Assembly (NCBI RefSeq): GCF_039537965.1
Contig: NZ_BAABBM010000001.1
Span: 868,001-932,000, forward strand
DNA from: Sphingomonas limnosediminicola
GTDB lineage: Bacteria; Pseudomonadota; Alphaproteobacteria; Sphingomonadales; Sphingomonadaceae
Direction of reading: 5' to 3'
DNA length: 64,000 nt
The notes under the pieces are model-generated. The model had not been told where the DNA came from, did not search any database, and worked only from the letters and a program-made list of their open reading frames with translations. A program made the position numbers and the translations under genes. Position 1 is the first letter of the stretch. Each line of letters starts with the position of its first letter. Shown piece after piece: positions 17,434-27,757 of the stretch.

Positions 17434-18279
17434 TCAGTCGTCCTTGAACTCAAGGTGCTTGTCGCCGTGATGCTTGTGGTGCTTTTCGTCTTGCTCGATC
17501 GGGTAGTTCGGGATCGGCTCGAGCACCGTGAAACGCTCCTTCGAAGGCTCATGCGGCAACGGCGGCCATTCGATGTCGTCCAGCGGTAGCTCGGTGTCCG
17601 GCACCCGGTCGAGAAGGTCGCGAAGAAGCGTCAGTCGCCCGACTGGCTGGTCGTTGAAGTCCACCAAAGTCCACGGCGCATAGTCCGTGTGCGTCGCCGC
17701 CAGCATCTTCTCGCGTGCATCGGTGTAGTCGTCGTAATGCTTGCGTGCCTGGATATCGATCGGCGACAGCTTCCAGCGCTTCGTCGGGTTCTTCAATCGG
17801 TTCTGGAAACGGTCTTCCTGCACCTCCTGGTCGCAGGTCAGCCAATATTTGAAGAAGAGGATTCCGTCGTCCACGAACTGCCGCTCGAACTCCGGAACCG
17901 AACGGAGGAAAGCGTCGGTCTCCTCGGGCGTGCAGAAACCCATGACCGGCTCGACGCCCGCGCGATTGTACCAGCTGCGATCGAACAGCACGATCTCGCC
18001 TTCGGCCGGGAAATGCTCGACGTAGCGCTGGAAATACCATTGCGTGCGCTCGCGCTCGTTCGGGCTCGGAAGTGCCGCAATCCGGCACTGGCGCGGATTG
18101 AGGATCCTTGCGAACATGTCGATCGACCCGCCCTTGCCGGCGGTGTCGCGCCCTTCGAAAATGACAACCATCCGCTGCCCCGTCTCGGACACCCAGCGCG
18201 CCATGGCGCTAAGCTCCTTGGCCATCGGCTTCAGAAGATCTTCATATTCCTTCTCGCCAAGCTTGGTCTTCCCGCTCAT
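17434..18279 (-). CDS. ppk2: Polyphosphate kinase 2
   Basis: A 281-residue cytosolic PPK2-family kinase that moves phosphate between polyphosphate and nucleotides. The Walker A loop FEGRDTAGKGG lies at about 45-55 and the Walker B/lid region LFDRSWYNRAGVEPVMGF at about 103-120. WYFQRYVEHFP and the tail after 230 are typical. ATG 18279 follows GAGGGGC. A His/Lys-rich tail (KHHKHHGDKH) could bind metal or polyphosphate. Whether it prefers NDP (class I) or NMP (class II) cannot be settled by eye. It is probably co-transcribed with the DUF4956 gene. Confidence 0.93.
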   Translation of the reverse strand: MSGKTKLGEKEYEDLLKPMAKELSAMARWVSETGQRMVVIFEGRDTAGKGGSIDMFARILNPRQCRIAALPSPNERERTQWYFQRYVEHFPAEGEIVLFDRSWYNRAGVEPVMGFCTPEETDAFLRSVPEFERQFVDDGILFFKYWLTCDQEVQEDRFQNRLKNPTKRWKLSPIDIQARKHYDDYTDAREKMLAATHTDYAPWTLVDFNDQPVGRLTLLRDLLDRVPDTELPLDDIEWPPLPHEPSKERFTVLEPIPNYPIEQDEKHHKHHGDKHLEFKDD

Positions 18280-18337
18280 CTTTGCCCCTCGAAGAACGCG
18301 TTCCCCGTTTGCATATCGCATGCGTTATGGGCTGGCT

Positions 18338-18871
18338 ATGCACCGGCTGTTCGTCGCGATCCGACCGCCCGAACCGATCCGCGATCTGCTGATCGACGCG
18401 ATGGATGATAGCCCCGATTTCCGCTGGCAGGACGAAGAGCAATTGCACATCACCTTGCGTTTCGTGGGCGAGGTCGATCGCCCGGTTGCCGATGATCTGG
18501 CCGGCGCGCTCACCCAGGTGCACGCCGATCGCTTTGAGCTCCGCATCAAAGCCGTAGGCCGTTTCGAGCAACGCTCCAGCGGCGCCCTATGGGCAGGCGT
18601 AGAACCCAAAGAGCCGCTCGCCGCGCTGGCCGCCAAGGTCGAGCGCGTCTGCCAGCAGATCGGCCTCGAACCCGAACGCCGCGCCTTCCATCCGCACATC
18701 ACCCTCGCGCGCTGGAAGGGACGCTGCAGCCGCGAGGTCGCCGTCTATCTCGACCGAAACCGCGCTCTCGCCTCCGACCCGTTCGAGGTCGACGGCTTCA
18801 CCCTCTTCGAAAGCCGGCTGTCAAAGCACGGCGCTCATTACGAGGAAGTCGCCCGCTACGAGTTGAGCTGA
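18338..18871 (+). CDS. thpR: RNA 2',3'-cyclic phosphodiesterase ThpR
   Basis: A 177-residue member of the 2H phosphoesterase superfamily (LigT/ThpR). Both catalytic HxTx motifs are present: HITLRF near 39 and HITLAR near 125. The family hydrolyses 2',3'-cyclic phosphate ends of RNA and shows RNA ligase activity in vitro. The start is ATG 18338; the longer open frame to 18044 runs through the divergent ppk2 gene. Only 58 bp separate it from ppk2, so the two promoters must be compact. Confidence 0.93.
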   Translation: MHRLFVAIRPPEPIRDLLIDAMDDSPDFRWQDEEQLHITLRFVGEVDRPVADDLAGALTQVHADRFELRIKAVGRFEQRSSGALWAGVEPKEPLAALAAKVERVCQQIGLEPERRAFHPHITLARWKGRCSREVAVYLDRNRALASDPFEVDGFTLFESRLSKHGAHYEEVARYELS

Positions 18872-18974
18872 CCTTGGCCGCGCCAGGCCAGCCCATTGCC
18901 GCATAAGGGTATTAACGGATGTTGCTGGCGGCGGTTATGGGTCTGATTCAGCCTTCTCGGTAGGGAGAAGTCTG

Positions 18975-19331
18975 ATGATCTCGAAATCTCGGTTCGCAAC
19001 GCTTGCTATCCTCGTTTCGTTTGCGGGAACGGTCGCCGCTCAGATTCCCGCCGGCGAGATGCAGGAGCCATCGATCGTCGTGACGCACAAGATGCGACCA
19101 TCGCCCGACCTGATGGTCCGCACCGTCTACATCGGCGACCTCGACCTCAAATCGGCGAATGGCCAGAAGGAAATGGAAAAACGGGTCGGCATCGCCGTTG
19201 ACAGCATTTGCAGCATCCCCACGCCGCTCCCTTCCTACAAGGGCACAATGGAGAAGCCTTGCCGCGACGAGGCTTGGAGCGGCGCTCGGCCACAGATGGC
19301 CGACGCTGTGAAGCGCGCAACCGGGTCGTAA
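18975..19331 (+). CDS. UrcA family protein
   Basis: A 118-residue exported protein with a signal peptide ending near VAAQ. VYIGDLDLKSANGQKEMEKRV followed by a CSIP...PCRDEAW cysteine pair is the UrcA-family pattern, a small family common in sphingomonads and caulobacters with no established function. A disulfide between the two cysteines is likely in the periplasm. It stands alone behind a GGGAGAAG ribosome-binding site. Confidence 0.8.
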   Translation: MISKSRFATLAILVSFAGTVAAQIPAGEMQEPSIVVTHKMRPSPDLMVRTVYIGDLDLKSANGQKEMEKRVGIAVDSICSIPTPLPSYKGTMEKPCRDEAWSGARPQMADAVKRATGS

Positions 19332-19387
19332 GCCAGTCCCGAACTCCGGCTCAAACGATTCGGGCAGCAGGAACCGCGCCTTCGATG

Positions 19388-19708
19388 CTATCGGCTGAGC
19401 GTACCGTCCGCGTTGACGGCCATTGGGTCGGTTTTCTGCAGAGCGCCATGATACGCATCGAGAAGCCGGATGAGCTTCTGCTGTAGATACGCCTGGTGTT
19501 CCGGAGTCAGCTGCCCGCCATCTGATTGCTTCAGGGCGAGCATCTCGGCCTGCAGCGCTTTCGATTTTTCTTCGTAATGGTGCGTCACCGCCGCGATCGA
19601 CAGTGTCGTATCGCGAGTCACCGTATCGCCGCTGACAGGCGGAAAAGCCGGAGGGCCATCGGGATCCATGGCAAACGCGGCGGCCAAGGCAAACGCAGGA
19701 TAGATCAT
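19388..19708 (-). CDS. Small hypothetical exported protein
   Basis: A 106-residue protein starting MIYPAFALAAAFAMDP, with a short hydrophobic start and no obvious cleavage site. The second half is a helical Gln/Leu-rich segment (LTPEHQAYLQQKLIRLLDAYHGAL). ATG 19708 lies 8 nt after GGAGGA, which supports a real gene. It is convergent with the UrcA-like gene. No known family was recognised. Confidence 0.6.
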   Translation of the reverse strand: MIYPAFALAAAFAMDPDGPPAFPPVSGDTVTRDTTLSIAAVTHHYEEKSKALQAEMLALKQSDGGQLTPEHQAYLQQKLIRLLDAYHGALQKTDPMAVNADGTLSR

Positions 19709-19776
19709 CGGATGTCCTCCGGCGGTGTCCCGCTGATATAGCGGGAACTGCCGCAACTCGCCACGAACGGCGCCAG

Positions 19777-19870
19777 AGCCAGCTTCCGACCCATTTGCGA
19801 ACGTTTGCGAGCTAGTGGCAGCTTTCGACCCATTCGTGCCGCTAGCAGGCCAGTCTCAGTCTTCGACCCA
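19777..19870. repeat. Dispersed hairpin repeat, three tandem units
   Basis: Three related copies in a row: AGCTTCCGACCCATTTGCG, GGCAGCTTTCGACCCATTCG and CTTCGACCCAAGC. This is the only cluster seen outside 42-62 kb. Confidence 0.7.
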
Positions 19871-19968
19871 AGCTGGCATAGTCTGTGCTCTCAGGCGTTG
19901 AACTGATGGCGCCGTGCTGAACAACGGTTCTAACTAGCAACCAGACTCACCGAAACAGGAACTGGACG

Positions 19969-21621
19969 GTGAAGCCGCTGAAGATCCTATTCGCAATTCT
20001 GCTGGCGATCCTGCTTCCCGCTTGGGTCGCGTGGCTGCTGTGGCCCGTTCCCATCATGGTTTTGGCCTACCGCTTCACGCATCCGGTCGCCGCAAGCCGC
20101 CAGGTGCATTGGGCGGCCGGTCCGGAAAGGCCGCCGGCTGGCGAGCGGCCTCCCAACATCGTGCTGATCCTGGCCGACGACCTCGGCATCAACGACATCA
20201 CTGCTGAAGGCCCGGCCACGGGCGTCGCGGGTGGGCTGGTCCCGACACCCAATATCGACGCCATCGCGCGTGCAGGGGCCGACTTCACCGTCGCTTATTG
20301 CGCGAACGCGACCTGCTCCCCCTCCCGCGCGGCACTGTTGACCGGGCGCTATCCGCAGCGGTTCGGTTTCGAATTCACCGCCGTCCCGGACCAGCTTGCG
20401 AGATACGTCCCGCGCTACTCACCGCAAGACCGGCCATATCCCACCATCTACCATGCCGATCTGCAGGCACGCGCGCCGTCGATGGAAAATATGGGCATGC
20501 CCTTGAGCGAAGTGACCATCGCCGAGGTGCTGAGGGCCCGCGGCTATCACACCGTCCACCTCGGCAAATGGCACCTGGGAGACGCGCCTGGAATGCGCCC
20601 CGAAAACCAGGGCTTCGACGAAAGCCTGGGCTTCATGGCCGGAGCGTCCAAATACGCACCGGACAAAGCGTCGGTCGACGCCCGGCTTCCGGGCGACCCG
20701 CTCGATCGCCTCTTATGGCTGGCGCTGTCCGACGGCGTCCAGTTCAACGGCGGCGCGCCCTTCCACGCCGGCGAATATATGACCGACTATCTCAGCGATC
20801 AGGCGGTCGCGGCGATCGCCGCCAACCGCAACCGGCCTTTCTTCATCTATCTCGCCTACAACGCGCCCCACACGCCGTTCCAGGCGACCAAGGCCGATTA
20901 TGAAGCGCTCGGGTCCATCAAGGATCGCCGTTCCCGCGTCTACGGAGCGATGGTCCGCGCGCTCGACCGGGGGGTCGGCAAGGTCATGTCGGCGTTGAAG
21001 GCGCAGGGCCTCGACCGCAACACGATTGTCATTTTCACCAACGACAATGGCGGGGCCTGGTACGCGGGCCTTTCCGGCATCAACAAGCCGTATCGCGGAT
21101 GGAAGGGCACCTTCTTCGAAGGGGGAATCCGCGTGCCGTTCTTCATCGATTGGCCGGGCCGGATCGCGCCCGGCCAGCGCCTGGCGATACCGACCGAGCA
21201 TATCGACGTCCTGCCCACGCTCGCCGCCGCCGCTATGGTGCCTCTCCCCGCGGGACGGCAGATCGACGGCATCAACCTGCTGCCGTTCGTCACGACGCAC
21301 GCGCAACCGCCCCTAGGCAGGACCTTGTTCTGGCGCTCGGGCAGCTACGAAGCGGTCCGCGACGGTGACTGGAAGCTTCAGGTCTCCCGCAATCCGCCGC
21401 GTACGTGGCTGTTCAACCTCGCCGCCGATCCCACCGAACGCGTGAACCTTGCCGCGCGAGAACCCGCCATCGTCGCGCGCCTCCGGGCGAGCATCGCGCG
21501 CCACGACCGCGAAATGGCCAAGCCCCTCTGGCCCGCCCTCCTCGAAGAGCCGATCCGCATCGACGTTCCCGCCGACGCGCCGTGGAAACCCGGCCAGGAA
21601 TATGTCTACTGGCCGAACTGA
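19969..21621 (+). CDS. Membrane-anchored type I sulfatase
   Basis: A 550-residue protein of the alkaline-phosphatase superfamily. An uncleaved N-terminal helix (about 5-34) probably anchors it with the enzyme in the periplasm. ADDLG at 69-73 supplies metal-binding aspartates, and C116 in CSPSR is the cysteine that an FGE or anSME enzyme converts to formylglycine. GKWHLG, HTPF, IFTNDNGG and the C-terminal domain follow the family order. No maturase gene is in the window. GTG 19969 is the start, with an AGGAA ribosome-binding site. The substrate sulfate ester is unknown. Confidence 0.93.
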   Translation: MKPLKILFAILLAILLPAWVAWLLWPVPIMVLAYRFTHPVAASRQVHWAAGPERPPAGERPPNIVLILADDLGINDITAEGPATGVAGGLVPTPNIDAIARAGADFTVAYCANATCSPSRAALLTGRYPQRFGFEFTAVPDQLARYVPRYSPQDRPYPTIYHADLQARAPSMENMGMPLSEVTIAEVLRARGYHTVHLGKWHLGDAPGMRPENQGFDESLGFMAGASKYAPDKASVDARLPGDPLDRLLWLALSDGVQFNGGAPFHAGEYMTDYLSDQAVAAIAANRNRPFFIYLAYNAPHTPFQATKADYEALGSIKDRRSRVYGAMVRALDRGVGKVMSALKAQGLDRNTIVIFTNDNGGAWYAGLSGINKPYRGWKGTFFEGGIRVPFFIDWPGRIAPGQRLAIPTEHIDVLPTLAAAAMVPLPAGRQIDGINLLPFVTTHAQPPLGRTLFWRSGSYEAVRDGDWKLQVSRNPPRTWLFNLAADPTERVNLAAREPAIVARLRASIARHDREMAKPLWPALLEEPIRIDVPADAPWKPGQEYVYWPN

Positions 21622-21711
21622 CGTTTGCCGCCATCGCCACACTGGCATTATCCCGCATCGCACCCATATCCAAAGAGCCGCGTTGACCTTCAGCAGTGGC
21701 TCCCTTAATCA

Positions 21712-21726
21712 GAACATAAACGGAAC
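21712..21726 (+). promoter_or_regulatory. LexA (SOS) box upstream of uvrA
   Basis: GAAC-ATAAACG-GAAC matches the alphaproteobacterial LexA operator, direct repeats GAAC-N7-GAAC. It lies 48 bp before the uvrA start, suitable for repression of that promoter. Confidence 0.8.
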
Positions 21727-21773
21727 GAAGCCGATCCGATGATGACTCATATTCGTCAGCTTAGGTCTACCGT

Positions 21774-24800
<3,027 letters not shown>

Positions 24801-25244
24801 GGTGAAAAAGGCTCAGGCTTATCGATCAAAGCAACAAGTTCAGGCGGCATGGCGCCGCCGATAGCGCAAGACGGCTAAAACTTTCCTACTCTGCCGAAGC
24901 TGTGCTTCATGCTTTCGGATGAGCGCTTGCTTCATCACACCGCACACCGTTCGCGTGCTCAAGGCGGGCAAAGCCAAGGGTGAGCCGTCCCAAAGGTCAC
25001 AAAGTGGAGGAAGTGGAAGGACCCCCGTTTTGAGCCCGTCACTGTGAACTTTGGGAAAATTCAAGGACGCGCGACGCCGGTGCCCGCCCTGCCCCGCCGC
25101 CGCCTCCTCCTGCCGCAAGCTGTGGAGAAACAAGGACTTATCTCGGTTGAAGCGCCGACCCGTCCGGGACGAGGCGGGAAAGGGAGGACGTGCTCCAGTT
25201 TTGGGGCGCGTCCCGATTTTCATGAACCGATGAGGAGAAGATGT
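24801..25244. other. Intergenic region between uvrA and a small exported protein
   Basis: About 440 bp. A minus-strand open frame (24840-25223) exists but has no recognisable protein character or convincing ribosome-binding site. A stretch near 25000-25060 has paired GTCACAAAGTGGAGG and TCACTGTGAACTTTGGG segments of unclear meaning. I see no supported gene. Confidence 0.5.
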
Positions 25245-25586
25245 ATGCGTAAGATGCTATTTGCCGCCGCCGCCATTGCGGCCGCCGCGACCCCCGCCAT
25301 TGCCCAGGTCAATACCGGCAGCGGCAACGGCCTCGTGGCCGTAAACGTCCAGAACGTCGACATCCTCAAGAACTTCCTGAACGACAGCCAGATCGCGGCG
25401 CTCAACAATCTGGGCGTTCCGATCACGGTCCAGGCGCCGATCAGCGTCGCCGCCAACGTTTGCGGCACGACCGTCAACGCGCTGGTCGCGCTGCGCAAGA
25501 CCGGCGATGCGGCTTGCGATGCCAAGACCGCCAACAACGCGCTGGCCAATATCGTTCAGCGTCAGAAGCTGAAGCAGACCAAGTAA
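25245..25586 (+). CDS. Small secreted hypothetical protein
   Basis: A 113-residue protein with a signal peptide (MRKMLFAAAAIAAAATPAIAQ). The mature part has LVAVNVQNVDILKNFLND, a VPITVQAPISVAANVCG segment, and two cysteines. AGGAGAAG is well placed before ATG 25245. It is followed directly by a strong terminator, so it is its own transcription unit. The family is not named; similar small proteins are common in sphingomonads. Confidence 0.75.
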   Translation: MRKMLFAAAAIAAAATPAIAQVNTGSGNGLVAVNVQNVDILKNFLNDSQIAALNNLGVPITVQAPISVAANVCGTTVNALVALRKTGDAACDAKTANNALANIVQRQKLKQTK

Positions 25587-25610
25587 CCCGCTTCACAGCG
25601 GTTTGACGGG

Positions 25611-25646
25611 GCCCGGCCGCAGCACCCCCCGCTGCGGCCGGGCTTT
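25611..25646 (+). terminator. Strong Rho-independent terminator
   Basis: GCCCGGCCGCAGC and GCTGCGGCCGGGC form a perfect 13-bp stem around a 7-nt C-rich loop, followed by TTTG. It lies 25 bp after the preceding stop codon. Confidence 0.85.
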
Positions 25647-25756
25647 GTCGTGCCATCCCGGGCCTTGTTGTTTTAGGTTCATGCGTCTTATTCGGCTAAG
25701 ACGCGTTGTTGCTTCAGATCTCCCGGCGTTTCCCGGCGAGAATTGAAGGAATTCCC

Positions 25757-26371
25757 ATGACAAGCTTCACCAGATTGCTCGCCGCGGCTGCGGCGGTCGG
25801 CTCATTGTCCGCCCCGCTCGCAGCGCAGAGCGCCTACGGCTACCAGCCGCAGGTCTATCCGCAGCAGCAGACCTACCCGCAGCAGGCCTATCCCCAGCAG
25901 GGCTACGCTTACGGCCAGCAGCAGGGCTACGCTTATGGCCAGCCAGGTTACGGTCAGCAGGGCTATGCCCAGAGCCCGGTCACGCAGATCATCGATCAAC
26001 TGCTCGGCAACCGCTACAACGTGACCGACCGCCAAGCCGTGTCACGCTGCGCCAGTGCGGCGATGAACCAGGCCTCGGCCCAGTACGGCGCCGTCGATCC
26101 CCGCTACACCCAGCAGTACGGGCAACAGGGCTACAACAACCGCTATGCGGCGATGCGCGTCTCCTCGATCACCAACGTCCAGCGTCGCCAGAACGGGCTG
26201 CGCGTGACCGGCGTGTTGAGCTCGGGCGCCCATCACGGCCAGTATGGTGGCCAGTACGGCTACCAGAACCGCGACTATGCCCGCGCCGACGTCAGCTTCC
26301 GTTGCAACGTCGACTATCGCGGCCAGGTCACCAATGTCCGTATCGGCAACAACTACGGCTACAACCGCTAG
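25757..26371 (+). CDS. Exported Gln/Tyr/Gly-rich repeat protein
   Basis: A 204-residue protein with a signal peptide ending near LAAQ. Residues about 28-75 are low-complexity repeats built from YPQQ and YGQQGYA units. A more ordered domain follows (VTQIIDQLLGNRYNVTDRQAVSRCAS, then VSFRCNVDYRGQVTNVRI) with two cysteines. ATG 25757 follows GAAGGAA. It may be a periplasmic or surface protein whose repeats act as a flexible tether. No enzymatic motif was found. Confidence 0.72.
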   Translation: MTSFTRLLAAAAAVGSLSAPLAAQSAYGYQPQVYPQQQTYPQQAYPQQGYAYGQQQGYAYGQPGYGQQGYAQSPVTQIIDQLLGNRYNVTDRQAVSRCASAAMNQASAQYGAVDPRYTQQYGQQGYNNRYAAMRVSSITNVQRRQNGLRVTGVLSSGAHHGQYGGQYGYQNRDYARADVSFRCNVDYRGQVTNVRIGNNYGYNR

Positions 26372-26379
26372 GAATGTGA

Positions 26380-26409
26380 GGGCGGCGCGGCCTCAGGGTC
26401 GCGCCGCCC
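26380..26409. terminator. Hairpin between convergent genes
   Basis: GGGCGGCGCGGCC, loop TCAG and GGTCGCGCCGCCC give a 13-bp stem with one wobble. There is no T-run on either side, so it is a possible rather than certain terminator. Confidence 0.5.
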
Positions 26410-26420
26410 AAGCTTCGGGC

Positions 26421-26663
26421 TCAGCTGCCGACGGCGGCGATCTTGGGGCTGGGGTTGTCGGCTTTCTTGCGGCGGCCCATCGACCAATTGGCCTGCAACC
26501 GCACCTGCGGGTTGGGCACGCACCAGATCTCGCCGCCTTCGTCCATGCCGACGACCCACAGCAAATCGAATTCCTGGCCATAGTCGATCACCGCGATCGC
26601 GAAGCCGGGGCCGCGGTCGGCGATGTAGAGGGGAATTGAGGGATCGAGTTGGGTGAATGCCAT
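26421..26663 (-). CDS. Small conserved hypothetical protein
   Basis: An 80-residue protein, MAFTQLDPSIPLYIADR at the start and ANWSMGRRKK near the end. ATG 26663 is the only start that leaves out the implausible basic extension upstream. The middle (FDLLWVVGMDEGGEIWCVPNPQVR) has a beta-rich look. Similar small proteins occur widely in Alphaproteobacteria, but no function is known to me. Confidence 0.65.
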   Translation of the reverse strand: MAFTQLDPSIPLYIADRGPGFAIAVIDYGQEFDLLWVVGMDEGGEIWCVPNPQVRLQANWSMGRRKKADNPSPKIAAVGS

Positions 26664-26733
26664 GGCCCCACAACCCGCCCTCGCCCGCCAACGTTCCGCC
26701 GCGGCTTGGTGCAGGACTAAATACCGTATGAAT

Positions 26734-26931
26734 TCAGGCGGTTCGGCGCTCGTCCTCGAGCTTGGCGACGAGCCGCCGTCCGTCCCACACTTCGCATTTT
26801 GATCCAAAGCCAGCGGCCCGCGCCTTCTCGACCGCGGCTTCGTCGCTCGCGGCCTCAAGCCAGTCCACCGAAACGACTTGGTTGACGCCGTCGTAGCAGT
26901 AGACGCGGTAGGTTGTGAGGATGGTCGACAC
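26734..26931 (-). CDS. Small hypothetical protein
   Basis: A 65-residue protein from GTG 26931, which has AGGGGT upstream; a TTG at 26949 is also open. TYRVYCYDGVNQVVSVDW, then a helical AASDEAAVEKARAAG and CEVWDGRRLVAKLE, suggest a small alpha/beta fold. It lies about 70 bp upstream, on the same strand, of another small unknown gene. Confidence 0.55.
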   Translation of the reverse strand: MSTILTTYRVYCYDGVNQVVSVDWLEAASDEAAVEKARAAGFGSKCEVWDGRRLVAKLEDERRTA

Positions 26932-27060
26932 AGGAAAGACCCCTAGCAAACAGCGGGAGCTCTCTGACGTCTCCAGTCACCGCTGCGCTGATGCCACTGG
27001 CGGTGCTGCGATCTCGTTACACCCCGATCGATCTTGTTGTTATAACTCAGGTTACACGGC

Positions 27061-27681
27061 CTACGTGCCGTTCATGTACCGCTGGGCGTCGGCGTTCGGA
27101 TCGACCATCGGCCGCGACGCCTCGTACTGGCGCCACTCCTGCACCTGCTTCTGCTGGTCCGGCGGAAGCGAAGACTCCCAGTCGGTCTGCGACTGGTATC
27201 CCGGCATCGACACCGCCTGACCGCTCTCGACCTGGCGCGCCAGCTGCTGAAGCAGCGGACGCACCGCGAGCAGGTTCAGCATCCAGTCCGGCGCGTAGGC
27301 CAGCCGAGCGTTGGTAGAACCCGCAAGCGCCGCCCGGAGGACCTCACGATCGCCATGAGCCTTCGCCGTCACCAGCGTGTCCTGCCCATTGTTCTGCGGC
27401 GTGAAGGCGATGTCCGTCTCCCCACCCTCGCGGCCGTTGAACATGACCCGCACCACCAGACGCTCACCGGGGGTGCGGTCGACCTTGATCTCGTAGGGCA
27501 TTGGTGTGCCGCCTTCGAAATGCGTCGTTCCGCTGGGCGACATGTTATCGAACGCCTGGGCGATCCCCGCATAGGTCGTATCCGGACTTTTGTGCACGAT
27601 TTGCTCGGCCTTGGCGCCGTAATGGCTGCCCGCAAGCCAGCCCACGCCGGTCAGCGCCGGCCCGATCAACAATTTACGCAT
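27061..27681 (-). CDS. Hypothetical membrane-anchored protein
   Basis: A 206-residue protein beginning MRKLLIGPALTGVGWLAG, an N-terminal anchor or signal. The rest is soluble: a beta-rich segment (YEIKVDRTPGERLVVRVMFNG) and a charged helical C-terminus with LPPDQQKQVQEWRQYE. No family is recognised. It follows the carboxylase operon on the same strand, with about 80 bp between, and could be read through from it. Confidence 0.6.
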   Translation of the reverse strand: MRKLLIGPALTGVGWLAGSHYGAKAEQIVHKSPDTTYAGIAQAFDNMSPSGTTHFEGGTPMPYEIKVDRTPGERLVVRVMFNGREGGETDIAFTPQNNGQDTLVTAKAHGDREVLRAALAGSTNARLAYAPDWMLNLLAVRPLLQQLARQVESGQAVSMPGYQSQTDWESSLPPDQQKQVQEWRQYEASRPMVDPNADAQRYMNGT

Positions 27682-27757
27682 GACACCCCCGCACAACCGA
27701 GCGGCGGCGAGATACATGAGAACGGCTAAGGAGGGCTTAAGGCCGCCTAGCGGCGCA

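Noticed and set aside
24840..25223. 127-codon minus-strand frame
   Set aside because: Basic, low-information composition and no ribosome-binding site; could still be tested by comparison with relatives.
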